A stretch of 64,000 nt of DNA, taken from Lacticaseibacillus saniviri JCM 17471 = DSM 24301 (GTDB taxonomy: Bacteria; Bacillota; Bacilli; Lactobacillales; Lactobacillaceae). Position numbers and translations under genes: made by a program. Location of the stretch: NCBI RefSeq assembly GCF_001311785.1, contig NZ_BBBX01000005.1, forward strand, positions 41,235 through 105,234, read 5' to 3'. Positions 31,425 to 45,036 of this stretch are shown here, piece by piece; position 1 is the stretch's first letter; each line of letters begins with the position of its first letter. The notes beneath the pieces were generated by a model, which ran no database searches, was not told where the DNA came from, and worked only from the letters and a program-made list of their open reading frames with translations.

Positions 31425-31661
31425 CTAATGCGATGAAAGATACGCGAGTACCAAAGCAAATCCAAAGAATAAAACACCTAAAACAACGGTGACCTTTTCC
31501 ATGAAAGCTTCGAAACCACGGGATTTTTGCTTACCGAACAAATCAGTAGCGCCCCCGGACAATGCGCTCAGTGCATCTTGTTGTTTACTTGGTTGCATTA
31601 GTGTTGCGATTACGATCAAAACTGAATCGATAATCAGTAAAGTAGTGAATAAACTCTGCAA
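31425..31661 (-). CDS. secG: Preprotein translocase subunit SecG
   Basis: 78 residues with two membrane helices and the central motif GGATDLFGKQKSRGFEAFMEK typical of SecG. Part of the SecYEG channel. Intact. Confidence 0.93.
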   Translation of the reverse strand: MQSLFTTLLIIDSVLIVIATLMQPSKQQDALSALSGGATDLFGKQKSRGFEAFMEKVTVVLGVLFFGFALVLAYLSSH

Positions 31662-31720
31662 GTTATTCCCTCCCTAAAAAATCTCACTAGTAGTAGACTA
31701 TCACAAACGCTGGATAATGG

Positions 31721-33253
31721 CTAGTGATTCCGACTGATCCCCGGTGTTTTTGTCACTGTCGCCAGCTGACGAATTTGGCGACGCACACGCTGCCGATCCA
31801 GTGGTGCGGTCAAGACAACTAAGGTCTGTCCCGCCTGTAAAACACTATCGCCGTGTGGCAAAACTTCTTTCTCGCCCTGGATGATGCCAATCAAAAGCGC
31901 CGATTTTGGCCATGCGATATCGCGCACCTGTTGTTCCTCTAGCGCACTGCCGGCAAAGATAGGCACTTCAATGCGGGCCATCTGCCCCATCTCTCCACGT
32001 GCCGGTTGGTGCACGAGTTTTGCGAGTAAGGCTTCATAAATTGGATCACCATGAAGACCATCGAGCACCAGATAAGCGATTAAGGCCACCACAGCGAGTG
32101 GCATCAATAACTTGAGGTTCCCAACCATTTCGGTCACCAGAAGAATCGCCGTGAACGGTGCCTTCCCGATTGCAGCGAAGTATCCCGCCATCGCAAAATC
32201 ACAAAGTTAACCGCATACATCGCTGGTAACAAATGCAGGCCGACCATGGATTGCGCATAATTGCGCCGATAATGGCACCCAGTGACAGAATCGGCAGAAA
32301 AATCCCACCAGGCAAACCTGATCCGTAAGACACCATCGAGAACACAAAACGAATGGCAAAGATGCCCAGTAAGGTCAGCACTGAGGGCATTTGTTGCCCC
32401 AATTGAATGATCAACTGATTCCCCCCACCCAGCAGTTGCGGGGTCAAAAACCGATGGGAATCACCGCAACAAGTGGTATTAATCCTTGATAACGACGCGG
32501 AATATGTGTCAGCGCGTACCAATCAGGCAGACGCAATAACACCCATTGATAGACCTTTCCCAACAGCCCCAAGGCAACACCGAGCAGTAGCAAGTGCCAA
32601 TACGCATCGATAGGCAGTGCTTTGGGGTACACCAGATGCAAAACAGGTCGTTCACCGAATATGTATAACGAAATAAAATTAGCGCCAATCGCACTGGCGA
32701 GACTTGAGAGCCAAACCAGTGGCGAGAAATTGTGATAGATTTCTTCTAGCACGAAGAGACTGCCGGCAATGGGCGCATTAAAGGCGGCAGCCAACCCGGC
32801 CGCGGCACCTGAGGCAATCATGATTCGCCGATCACTCCCGCGGTCGTGTTGCCACTCGGATAACCCCTGCCCCACAGCGGCCCCCAGCTGAATCGATGGG
32901 CCTTCACGCCCCAAGAATAGGCCCGCGGAGAGTGCCAAAATACCACCGACAAACTTGCGCCAGAGAATCGACCACCAGGACAAGTCCAGTTCACCCTGTA
33001 ACTGTCCTTCCACCTGCGGAATCCCAGAACCCGCAATGTCTGGTTCCTGCTTGAGTAATTGCGCAATCAGGATCCCGATCAACAGGTTCAGGCCCAGAAG
33101 CCCCAGTGCAGTTGGCCACGTGAAATGCTGGTACCAATGCAGCGCCCAGTCCAAGCCATGCTCAATCAGCCAGCGAAAACTACTGACCACAATCCCGACA
33201 ACGATACCGACCGTGAGCCCCTTGACTGCAAAACGTAACCGTGGCTGTTTCAA
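31721..33253 (-). CDS. ClC-family chloride channel/antiporter with TrkA-C domain
   Basis: 511 residues after three repairs (A run 32446-32450, AA 32259-32260, A run 32195-32198). Selectivity motifs GSGIPQVEG, GREGPSIQLGAAVGQ and GSGLPGGIFLPILSLGA are all present; the gating Glu is in GREGP. A C-terminal TrkA-C domain follows (MARIEVPIFAGSALEEQQVRD). I choose the TTG at 33253, seven bases after GGAGG; the ATG two codons before is too close to the SD. A TATAAT box lies upstream near 33286. Confidence 0.85.
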
Positions 33254-33314
33254 TGCCATCCCTCCAAAATTCATCTCACTTCTATTATAGTCGTGTCTCA
33301 CGTGATTTTGAGCA

Positions 33315-33362
33315 AAAAAGAAGCCACCGACAAAACAAAACGTTCTGTCAGTGACTTCTTCG
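33315..33362 (-). terminator. Terminator of the glycolytic operon
   Basis: Hairpin AAGAAGTCACTGACA / TGTCGGTGGCTTCTT (two G-T pairs) with six T on the minus strand, 18 bases past eno. Confidence 0.85.
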
Positions 33363-33379
33363 CAGTCAGCCGAAACTGA

Positions 33380-35572
<2,193 letters not shown>

Positions 35573-35590
35573 CTAACGCGTAAGAAATGC

Positions 35591-36781
35591 TTACTTGTCA
35601 GAGATAGCAGCGATACCAGGTAAAGTCTTACCTTCAAGATATTCGAGACTTGCACCACCACCAGTAGAGATGTGAGTGATTTCGTCAGCAATACCTAATT
35701 GAACAGCAGCGGCAGTAGAGTCACCACCACCGATGATTGTTGTTGCGTCCTTCAATTCACCGAGGGCCTTACCAACTTCAAGTGTCCCTTCAGCGTAGTT
35801 AGACATTTCGAACACACCCATTGGGCCGTTCCAAACAACAGTCTTGGCATCCTTTAAGATGTCCTTGAATTCAGCGATAGACTTAGGGCCGATATCAAGT
35901 GCCATGTAGCCATCAGGAATATCACCGTCAACAACCTTGTGAGGTGCATCGTTGTTGAATTCTGTTGCAACAACAGAGTCAACAGGCAATACTAACTTGT
36001 CGCCAGCTTCTTCCATGATTTGCTTAGCAAGATCAATCTTGTCTGTTTCAACAAGTGAGTTACCAATGCTCATACCCTTAGCAGCGTAGAATGTATAAGT
36101 CATCCCACCACCGATTAAGATGTGATCAGCCTTTGGTACTAAGTTGGAGATAACACCAATCTTATCAGAAACCTTCGCGCCACCTAAGATAGCAACGAAT
36201 GGGTGCTTAGGATCGTCAACAGCATCACCTAAGAACTTGATTTCCTTTTCCATTAAGAAACCAGCAGCTGTTTGTGGCATGTTGGAAGCAATCCCAACGT
36301 TAGAAGCGTGGGCACGGTGAGCTGTACCGAAAGCATCGTTGACGAATAAATCGCCTAAGCTTGCCCAGTACTTGCCAGGTTCAGGATCGTTACCGGATTC
36401 CTTCTTACCGTCAAGATCTTCGAAACGAGTGTTTTCCATAACTAAGACGTCGCCGTCGTTCATGTTATTGATAGCTGTTTCGAGTTCTGTCCCGCGAGTT
36501 TCTGGTACAAAAGTAACAGGCTTCTTGAGTAATTCGGATAAACGTTCTGCAACAGGACGTAAGGATAACTTTTCTTCGTCTTCCTTAGTCTTGATCCGGC
36601 CTAAGTGAGAAAGCAAGATTGCCTTACCACCGTGATCGATAACATATTGGATTGTTGGCAATGCAGCCACGATCCGGTTGTCATTACCGATAACGCCGTC
36701 TTTAATAGGCACATTGAAGTCAACGCGGATTAAAACTTTCTTATCCTTAACATCTAAGTCAGAAACGATTAATTTTGCCAT
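35591..36781 (-). CDS. pgk: Phosphoglycerate kinase
   Basis: 396 residues, intact. [19 protein letters not shown]-terminal substrate domain and C-terminal nucleotide domain with [22 protein letters not shown]. Separated from gap by a hairpin terminator at 36824, so its level may be lower than that of gap. Confidence 0.98.
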   Translation of the reverse strand: MAKLIVSDLDVKDKKVLIRVDFNVPIKDGVIGNDNRIVAALPTIQYVIDHGGKAILLSHLGRIKTKEDEEKLSLRPVAERLSELLKKPVTFVPETRGTELETAINNMNDGDVLVMENTRFEDLDGKKESGNDPEPGKYWASLGDLFVNDAFGTAHRAHASNVGIASNMPQTAAGFLMEKEIKFLGDAVDDPKHPFVAILGGAKVSDKIGVISNLVPKADHILIGGGMTYTFYAAKGMSIGNSLVETDKIDLAKQIMEEAGDKLVLPVDSVVATEFNNDAPHKVVDGDIPDGYMALDIGPKSIAEFKDILKDAKTVVWNGPMGVFEMSNYAEGTLEVGKALGELKDATTIIGGGDSTAAAVQLGIADEITHISTGGGASLEYLEGKTLPGIAAISDK

Positions 36782-36823
36782 TGAATAAAACCCTCCTTAA
36801 GGAAATGAATCACATGCTTCAAG

Positions 36824-36855
36824 AAAAAAGCGAAGGGAGTTAACCTCCCTCCGCT
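36824..36855 (-). terminator. Hairpin with T run between gap and pgk
   Basis: Minus-strand stem AGCGGAGGGAG / CTCCCTTCGCT, short loop, then TTTTT. Sits inside the operon 40 bases past gap. It may be a partial terminator or an mRNA-end stabiliser. Confidence 0.6.
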
Positions 36856-36895
36856 CCTTGTTTGTTGCACTTATAAAAGTTGGTTGCTCAGTAGA

Positions 36896-38990
<2,095 letters not shown>

Positions 38991-39006
38991 AAGCCATTTC
39001 CTTCTT

Positions 39007-39047
39007 CAGTGGGACGTCTTTCGACCAACAGTGCCTTTTTGCGACCC
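39007..39047. promoter_or_regulatory. Putative CggR operator (tandem boxes)
   Basis: Two direct-repeat boxes, CAGTGGGACGTCTTTCGACC and CAGTGCCTTTTTGCGACCC, 22 bases apart, between the promoter and cggR. The layout (tandem GGGAC-type half-sites downstream of the start point) is like the Bacillus CggR operator. Confidence 0.5.
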
Positions 39048-39107
39048 ATGTTGTTGAAAAAATTAAGGAACCAAGTATCAAACCTGTCTTTCCTTATCAA
39101 CAATGTT

Positions 39108-39136
39108 ATTATATCAGCCACCCATATCTCATGCAA
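39108..39136 (-). promoter_or_regulatory. Promoter of the cggR-gap-pgk-tpiA-eno operon
   Basis: Minus strand TTGCAT, 17-base spacer, TATAAT; leader of about 110 bases holding the CggR boxes. Confidence 0.7.
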
Positions 39137-39476
39137 CCCTTTTGCCTGCTTTCAAACCCAAGTCGAGCAAATTGCTTAGCGGAGTGGAATTATCCCTGTG
39201 TTATCGCTATCTTTTGTTCGCATTTTAGGGAGCGTTATCGATTGTCTTCAGCATTCGGTTCGCTTGAGTCCTCATTAATTACTCATTATCGGTCGAAACC
39301 AGCCAAAAATTCACAAGCCCATCTCATCTTTACAGAAAAATCGGGCCGGATCATTCATCAGTTTGCGTCAACCACTTACCTATCGTAGAATATCAGGTCG
39401 CTGTGTGTCCATTGAATCGCTCCCTGGTGATTTAATCCTGCTAGCACCGTAAAAACTAGACTTTGGCACAAATGGG
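39137..39476. other. Intergenic region without a recognised gene
   Basis: 340 bases between the cggR promoter and the tRNA promoter. An open frame on + has no SD and no family features. I see no gene, terminator or repeat here. Confidence 0.5.
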
Positions 39477-39505
39477 TTGGCTTATTGGGTCGACAACAGT
39501 ATACT
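39477..39505 (+). promoter_or_regulatory. Promoter of tRNA-Ser
   Basis: TTGGCT, 17-base spacer, TATACT, ending 16 bases before the tRNA. Confidence 0.75.
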
Positions 39506-39521
39506 ATAGATAGAAAGAAAC

Positions 39522-39609
39522 GGAGCGTTGGCAGAGCGGTCGAATGCACTGGTCTTGAAAACCAGCAATGGTGATGAGCCATTCGAGGGTTCGAATCCCT
39601 CACGCTCCT
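39522..39609 (+). tRNA. tRNA-Ser (anticodon TGA), prophage integration site
   Basis: Full cloverleaf: acceptor GGAGCGT/ACGCTCC, anticodon arm CTGGT-CTTGAAA-ACCAG (anticodon TGA), long variable arm, T arm GAGGG-TTCGAAT-CCCTC. No CCA encoded. The base after the acceptor (position 73) is T; Ser tRNAs of bacteria usually carry G there. The prophage begins right after the 3' end, so the tRNA 3' part is the attachment core. Confidence 0.97.
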
Positions 39610-39637
39610 TTTTTTAATTTTTGATAGCTATGTATAA

Positions 39638-39675
39638 GCGGTAGAAATGTTGATATAACAGCATTTCTGCTTTTT
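39638..39675 (+). terminator. Terminator after tRNA-Ser
   Basis: Stem GCGGTAGAAATG / CATTTCTGC with a T run; now supplied by the prophage end. Confidence 0.65.
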
Positions 39676-39708
39676 GTTTTCTCCCAAATATGGATAGTTT
39701 TAAAAATG

Positions 39709-39730
39709 TTTTGGGCAAATTTTGGGCAAG
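39709..39730. repeat. Tandem TTTTGGGCAA repeats, possible integrase arm sites
   Basis: Two 11-base direct repeats TTTTGGGCAAA / TTTTGGGCAAG 100 bases inside the prophage end. Such repeats are typical arm-type binding sites of tyrosine integrases near attP of Gram-positive phages. Confidence 0.5.
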
Positions 39731-39758
39731 TAGATAAGCCATTCTGTTTTTCGCATAG

Positions 39759-39803
39759 AAAAAGCCCTCCGACCGCTCAATTAAGAGCAGGCCAGAGGGC
39801 TTC
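39759..39803 (-). terminator. Terminator of the prophage late operon
   Basis: Stem GAAGCCCTC / GAGGGCTTT (arms 39764-39771 and 39795-39802) with T run on minus, 54 bases past the endolysin stop. Confidence 0.8.
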
Positions 39804-39856
39804 AATTGTTGTTCTCTCCTCAAACAATACCAACGTGTTTATTGTAAATCATTTGA

Positions 39857-40777
39857 CTATGGCTTTCCAGCGCCAAATTGTGTGTACTGCTTGGGCAGAT
39901 ATGTGTTGTTGCCGACCAGATACATTACCTTGCCATTGATAGTCTTGGTACCGTTGTTACGCCATTGTGTCCCTGTTTTCAGGCGCCGACCCCAGTACTT
40001 GCCGTTGCCATCATAAACATTGACACCCCAACCCTCGGTGTAATTAACGGTGAGCACAGCGTCATTAATGTTGGTGTATTTGATAGGTAGATACTCGTTG
40101 CCACCATTTATTTTGCCAACCAACAACATTGTCTGGCCCTTAATCACTCGGCGACCCTTTACGATCCAACGTGTGCCGTGTGCGAGACGGCGTCCAGTCC
40201 ACTGACCATTGTCATAATAGGTGTTGACGCCATAGCCTGGTTGATAGACAACCTGAGCGACTGACTCGTCAATCGCCTTGTGTGGCCATGACTCAACCAC
40301 ACCAGTGACACCGTTAAATGCTTCTTGATCCCACGCTGCCAAGCCGTTCGCTTCGATGGTCGCAATGATAGTATCGGCATAATTAGGTGCTGTGGCGTAG
40401 CCGTCCTGCTGCACCAAACGGGCAAACGTCAGGTAATCCTTAACGCCTAAAAGATTGTGGTACCGTGAGTTATCGATGAAGAAACTGGAATGATCATACA
40501 CGCTAGTGCCCCAGTCGGGGTACTTCCGAAACGCGTCATTAATCGTATAGTAGCCAGCTGCCGCAGACCACTCTTGTGTTGGAAACCAAACTGATTGACC
40601 GTTGTAAGCACCCTTGATACCAAACAAGTTGTTGTTAGGTGGTAGCGCCAGCTGTGATGTGCCCCAAGCCGATTCAATGGCAGCCTGTGCCGCTGTCACT
40701 GATGGCAGGACACCCCGGCTCCAAGCCTGTTGTGCACCATTCTTGATAGCTGCGAAAAAAGTTGATGGACTAGCCAT
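39857..40777 (-). CDS. Phage endolysin (glucosaminidase, GH73)
   Basis: 306 residues. N-terminal 150 residues are a GH73/FlgJ-type N-acetylglucosaminidase with AAQAAIESAWGTSQLA (catalytic Glu) and NNNLFGIKGAYNG. The C-terminal half has two copies of a wall-binding repeat beginning GVNTYYDNGQWTGRRL and GVNVYDGNGKYWGRRL, each ending in YLPxxYT, like SLAP/SH3-like anchoring units. No signal peptide, so it needs the holin. Start overlaps the holin end. Confidence 0.88.
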   Translation of the reverse strand: MASPSTFFAAIKNGAQQAWSRGVLPSVTAAQAAIESAWGTSQLALPPNNNLFGIKGAYNGQSVWFPTQEWSAAAGYYTINDAFRKYPDWGTSVYDHSSFFIDNSRYHNLLGVKDYLTFARLVQQDGYATAPNYADTIIATIEANGLAAWDQEAFNGVTGVVESWPHKAIDESVAQVVYQPGYGVNTYYDNGQWTGRRLAHGTRWIVKGRRVIKGQTMLLVGKINGGNEYLPIKYTNINDAVLTVNYTEGWGVNVYDGNGKYWGRRLKTGTQWRNNGTKTINGKVMYLVGNNTYLPKQYTQFGAGKP

Positions 40778-41233
40778 TCATAGGACCTCCTCCCTGTTCC
40801 GTTCGTGCTTTGATATTATCAATAATCTGGCTCGCAACGGAAGCGCCATCTAAATCTGCGGCGCCTGTAATGGAAGAATTGATGGCAACTGGTGTGTTGG
40901 CCGTCTCATAAGCCAAGTGCATCGCACTCACAGCGGATTCCACAGCTCCAGCAATCACATTCTCTGGAACCGTTGGCAGCCCCAGCATCGTCAATGTGGT
41001 CTTGATTGTGTTGACCGCGTTTGCCTGCTTTTGTTTGTTGTCCAAGTCTCCAGTCTCAAGCTGATGGACAATAACTGGGATGTGCGATTAACCACATCTA
41101 GCGCAGCTTTGGCCGCATCGTTGTCTTTAACTTGTGCGTCAATCTTCACCTTATTGCGTGTTAAATAGGATAAGACGCCACCGATAATCATGATGACAAC
41201 CTGTGTGATTGTATTAACCGTTGATTGGTCCAT
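40770..41233 (-). CDS. Phage holin, LLH family
   Basis: 154 residues after repair: one N-terminal membrane helix (TQVVIMIIGGVLSYL, residues 10-24), a charged helical middle, and a C-terminal domain with DNKQKQANAVNTIKTTLTML typical of Holin_LLH. Frame break near 41085 (AA to AAA gives DVVKSHIPVIVHQLETG). Upstream of and overlapping the endolysin gene. Confidence 0.78.
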
Positions 41234-41468
41234 TCATTTCACCTCCCGCTTGATCTGTTTCATCAGCATCCGCCGTTCCTTCGCTGACAACCTCAAGGCT
41301 ATTTTTTCGCTGGTTGAGGTAAAACCCCAGCTCCTGTGCCACGGCACCCCGCAGTGCGGGTTCCACATCATCGATAGTGCCTCGTTCATTCAAGATATCG
41401 GCCACGCGCAGCATAACCTGCGTTGATGGCATACCTTCATTCTGTTTTGCTGTCATCGTCATCTTCAT
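41214..41468 (-). CDS. Phage protein of unknown function, 84 residues
   Basis: Acidic, soluble protein with no membrane segment. ATG 41468 with SD AAGGAG close by; it overlaps the preceding small membrane gene by 32 bases and the holin start by 20. Overlap on both sides suggests a real part of the lysis cassette. No family recognised. Confidence 0.55.
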   Translation of the reverse strand: MKMTMTAKQNEGMPSTQVMLRVADILNERGTIDDVEPALRGAVAQELGFYLNQRKNSLEVVSEGTADADETDQAGGEMNGPING

Positions 41469-41592
41469 CTATCTCCTTATCATGTAATTCCTTCTTGAGT
41501 TTAAGCAAGCGGCGGTCGTTAAAACCCTTAGCCAGCGCTAAAAGGATACCGCCGGCCGTGGAAATGAGTGTCACTAAAACTGTGTCTGACAC
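41437..41592 (-). CDS. Small phage membrane protein, 51 residues
   Basis: Starts GTG (MSDTVLVTLISTAGGILLAL), one membrane helix, then a charged tail (KKELHDKEIDEDDDDSK). SD-like GGGGGCGG upstream. Position before the holin suggests a role in lysis, for example a second holin or spanin-like helper; no homology can be stated. Confidence 0.6.
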   Translation of the reverse strand: MSDTVLVTLISTAGGILLALAKGFNDRRLLKLKKELHDKEIDEDDDDSKTE

Positions 41593-42047
41593 AATGACAC
41601 CGCCCCCCTACCTTTGTCGTCAATTGCCTTAATCCGTTTCTTTACCATCCTCAGCTCTGGAACCCGAAGTGCTTCATGCGTGGCCCGCAAAACTAGCCCT
41701 GTTGAATAGATCGTTGCCAAACTGATATTGCCAAGGTCGATATCTCGCAGGATAAACGCCGTCGTGTACACCAGCAGAGCGCTCACCAGCAGACCTGGCA
41801 TAATCTGATTTGCGTGAAGATTGTCAAAATTCCAGATTGACCAAACAATCACAGCCACTGCAATGCCGGCAACAATGATTAGGCTCTCTGAGTTATCCAA
41901 CATCAACAAGATGTCTCGCTTTGGTGGTGGGTACTCAAAATACTGGTTAGCCCAGACAAAATAAAAGGACAAGCCTAGCAGCTCAACGGCTGACCAGAAC
42001 CATGTTCTATTTTTGTCTATATTGGCTAAAAACCGTTCTTCGGTCAT
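41574..42047 (-). CDS. Phage membrane protein, unknown
   Basis: 157 residues with about four hydrophobic helices (LGLSFYFVW, LIIVAGIAVAVIVWSIW, MPGLLVSALLVYTTAFIL, ISLATIYSTGLVL). ATG 42047 chosen by SD AGGAGG. Lies between XkdX and the holin genes, where many LAB phages have accessory lysis or superinfection proteins. Confidence 0.65.
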   Translation of the reverse strand: MTEERFLANIDKNRTWFWSAVELLGLSFYFVWANQYFEYPPPKRDILLMLDNSESLIIVAGIAVAVIVWSIWNFDNLHANQIMPGLLVSALLVYTTAFILRDIDLGNISLATIYSTGLVLRATHEALRVPELRMVKKRIKAIDDKGRGAVSLCQTQF

Positions 42048-42059
42048 AGCTGGCACCTC

Positions 42060-42185
42060 CTATGCCTTATAGGGCTCGCCCACTGTGGACTCATATTGTT
42101 CAGCGGTGATCCAGCCGATTTGCACGTAAAGTTGTAAGTCAGTCTTGCTAAAGCCCTTGTTGTAAAAGTCTAATACCCAATCCAT
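42060..42185 (-). CDS. XkdX family protein
   Basis: 41 residues: MDWVLDFYNKGFSKTDLQLY followed by VQIGWITAEQYESTVGE. The YNKG...W.T..QY pattern is that of XkdX, a small protein found at the end of PBSX-type tail operons. SD GGAGGA. Intact. Confidence 0.85.
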   Translation of the reverse strand: MDWVLDFYNKGFSKTDLQLYVQIGWITAEQYESTVGEPYKA

Positions 42186-42579
42186 TATGCTTCCTCCTTA
42201 TTGTCTTCTGCCGGTTGTTCAGGTGTCACATGCAAGGCCGCTAATTGCTTGGTAAGAGCAATCAACTGCTGTTGCTGTGCCTTGATTGTTTCTTGGTTCT
42301 TGAGGCCAGCAGATTGTGCCGCTGCAAGTTGCTTGGTCAAGGCCGTATTCTGTGATTGCAAAGCGTTCAACTGTGCCAAGTAAGCTTCATCGCTAGTATC
42401 AATCCACTGCTTCGTGGACCAGTCAAACCGGACAAGCTTGTCTTGCAGCTCGTCTGGGACAGGTGTCGTGGTAAAGGGATAGGCAACTGGTGTGCCCTCT
42501 TGTAAATATGCGACACTAAAAACTCGCCCGGGTAAGGACGAGATCGGTAAACCGTGATTAAGTTTGTTTGTTCTGTCAT
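42185..42579 (-). CDS. Phage protein with coiled-coil C-terminus
   Basis: 131 residues. The N-terminal 65 residues (TNLITVYRSRPYPGEFLVSH...PDELQDKLVRFDW) resemble XkdW/DUF2977-type small tail proteins; residues 70-125 form a Gln/Leu/Ala-rich coiled coil (LQSQNTALTKQLAAAQS). ATG 42579 with SD GGAGGAT. Frame break near 42508 (one A missing). Stop overlaps the xkdX ATG. Confidence 0.6.
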
Positions 42580-42590
42580 TATTTATCCTC

Positions 42591-43620
42591 CTAAAGTTGT
42601 TGAATTTGCTGATAGACATCAACCATCGACCCATTCTTAACATAAATATTGCCACGCAAATCCATGCTGACATTAGTTACCGCCGCGCCTTTAACCAGGG
42701 TTGACCACTCCAAAGTCAAATCATTTTTAAACTTTGATATTTCCAGATTATTTAGGCCATTTGAATTAAGTGAACCTGAGTATCTAATCAAAAATAAGTT
42801 GCCTAAATTATCCATTAAAATGTCCGCATCAACAACTGAACTGATATTTGGCAACTTATATTGGAACACTTGGAGGTCTGTCGTGATCTTGTAAAGGCGA
42901 GGTGTATCTGTGGCATACGTGATAACCACAAATATTGCCCGCCGCGTCGTAAGTCATTTGCGTTGAGTTAGAGACATTTCCATGGTCTCCAACAGTGATA
43001 ATTGTCTGAGAATCATCTTTGGTAGCAACAAGATTTCCATCAATATCATATTTGTTCAACTTAATTCCATTTACTCCTTGAGAATAGAGCACATAGAAAA
43101 AATTGTGATAGTAACTGATTCCAAATGCATTAGAGCCAAAAATAATATTTCTTTGAGAACTAGTTGCTGCTTTAAAGTAATCCACACGTCGATAGTAAGT
43201 GCTAAATGCCATAAATTCACCCGTTTCCGATACAGCCAAAGCATTGTAAGGCACATCAGACCCTCCAATCTTTGTGTGATATCACTAGGATTTGCGAAAT
43301 AGCTTGAAGCTAAATCATTCCGAATAACCGCCAATCTCTGTTGTGGATCAATGGCGCCAGAATACATTGGTTCTGGTAGTTTGAGGGTTGAAATGCTTAA
43401 ATCAGATTCAATAACATTGGCGGGATTCGCCAAAAACCGTATACCATACGACCGTCTGGTAAAGCCATCCCTCTGTAATAGGTATTAACCTTGACAGAAT
43501 ATGCTAAACCAATATTAGTATTCGGTGTAGTCCATCCAGTAGATTTCCAAAGTGGTAGACTTCCTTTTCTAATTTCCAATACTGGGCGTTTGCGTGATAG
43601 AGTCCTACAATACTGCTCAT
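42591..43620 (-). CDS. Phage tail-tip protein with beta-propeller-like repeats
   Basis: About 343 residues after four repairs (runs near 43594, 43429-43433, 43273 and 42936). Sequence is strand-rich with recurring motifs such as MTYDAAGNIVVIT, ILMDNLGNLFLIRY and VSMDLRGNIYVKN, the D-x-x-G-N-(I/L) pattern of NHL/YVTN-like propeller blades. It follows the tail-fibre gene, so a receptor-binding role is likely. A + U-rich composition compared with neighbours suggests a swapped-in host-range module. Confidence 0.5.
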
Positions 43621-44410
43621 TAAATCACCACCTCAAAATTAGCGACAATATAGTAATCTCTGTCGTTTTCATATTGGCCGAGTGCTTGATACTCAGACAA
43701 CGTACCGTACCAGCTCTTACTATATTCAGTTAGCGCAGTGTCAATTCTAGCATCCACTTGATCTTGATCTAGTTTGGATTTGGTTTGTTTATCCGTGTAT
43801 GCGTTAGCTTGTTTAAGAGCTGCTTCAATATCAGGTGCATAGTCATGCCCTTCGGGAAAACGAATCTCTCCAATTGCATCAGCAATCATGCCACCGACTT
43901 TATCGAATTTGTCATCGGTGTATTTTGCAAACCGTTCATAGTCAGCCTGTGTCAACGCTGCCGACGGGTCGATAGTTAAATCGATTTGAGCCGAGTTCCC
44001 GACAATGGTAAATACCTTGATTAGGATCTCTGTGCTGGTACTACCATTAAATGGCGGGATATAGGCCGAGTGTGACGTCGGTGTCACTGAGTATAGAATC
44101 TCACCGACTTCTGGGTCTTCGGCATATAACGCTACCCCTTGCAGGTCATATCCTTCTTTAAGTTCCTTGTCTGGTTCCTTGTTCGTAATAACCGCCTCAA
44201 TGACGATAGCAGAATCATTACTAATTGCGCTACGCGATACTAAAAAGGACTGCTTAACGTCAACGTCAGTCAGTCCCTCGATAGTGTCATCATCATAGGC
44301 CGTGGCCGTGGTGGCTACTCGACTAAAACGCGCAGTTCCCACGTTATTGAGCAGCTTAGCCATTAGTGCCTGGCCTTTTTTGTGATGACAGATGGTTTAA
44401 ATTCAGCCAC
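43620..44410 (-). CDS. Phage tail fibre / tail-collar protein
   Basis: 263 residues. N-terminus MAEFKPSVITKKGQALMAKL matches the DUF3751-type phage tail-collar fibre domain; residues 50-110 contain LQGVALYAEDPEVGEILYS, also typical; the rest is helical linker. GTG start with SD AGGGGG; one missing A in the run near 44372-44377 joins it. Attaches to the baseplate wedge. Confidence 0.75.
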
Positions 44411-44412
44411 TT

Positions 44413-45036
44413 TCAGGCCCCCTTCATGTTAATTTCAATTGTTTCAAACGTGTGGACTCCGCTAGCAAGCGTCTCAGTGTTGTTAATCTCATAGGTGCCA
44501 CTGATATCGTTTGAGAGGATGTAGCTTTCAACGGCTGTCACAACACCACCAACATAGAGATGACCAGTGCCATTAGCGGTGATCTCGTTAGTTGAGTCGA
44601 TAATCAGATTGGCCGGGACAATCGTGTTGAGCAGATAGTCCAGTTGGTCAACTTGCCCAAGCTTCTCAAGCCACGTCCTGACGACCAGCTTAAAGTCGTT
44701 TGGATACTGAGCCAGCTCAACGCGGCCAGCAAACTTCTCCAGCAGAAACTTGAGAAACTTGAACGTGTAAGGTGGGTGGTTCATCATGCTTGCCAGGACG
44801 TTAATTCGCCGTGTCTCAAGGTCGATAGACAGATCAGTGGCAATACCTAACATGTTCTCGAATACCGAGATACCCGTGGAATCAGCGGTCATAACATACT
44901 GGTTAGCTATCTCTCGGATAGTCTCATCAAACAACTTAGTGACCTGTCCTTGCTCGGCCATGACAAGCTCGTGTATATCAACGACACCGTCGTAGTAGTC
45001 AGGTAGTAACTCGTCGAGATTAGGAGTCTCAGCCAT
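44413..45036 (-). CDS. DUF2313 (YmfQ) baseplate protein
   Basis: 207 residues; MLGI...TRRINVLASM and the NTIVPANLIIDS end match the YmfQ/DUF2313 family, which corresponds to Mu gp48/P2 gpI tail proteins. Intact and overlapping the baseplate J gene. Confidence 0.85.
   Translation of the reverse strand: MAETPNLDELLPDYYDGVVDIHELVMAEQGQVTKLFDETIREIANQYVMTADSTGISVFENMLGIATDLSIDLETRRINVLASMMNHPPYTFKFLKFLLEKFAGRVELAQYPNDFKLVVRTWLEKLGQVDQLDYLLNTIVPANLIIDSTNEITANGTGHLYVGGVVTAVESYILSNDISGTYEINNTETLASGVHTFETIEINMKGA

Noticed and set aside
39131..39388. Open frame of 85 codons between cggR and tRNA-Ser
   Set aside because: No SD, low-complexity composition, starts inside the cggR promoter on the opposite strand.
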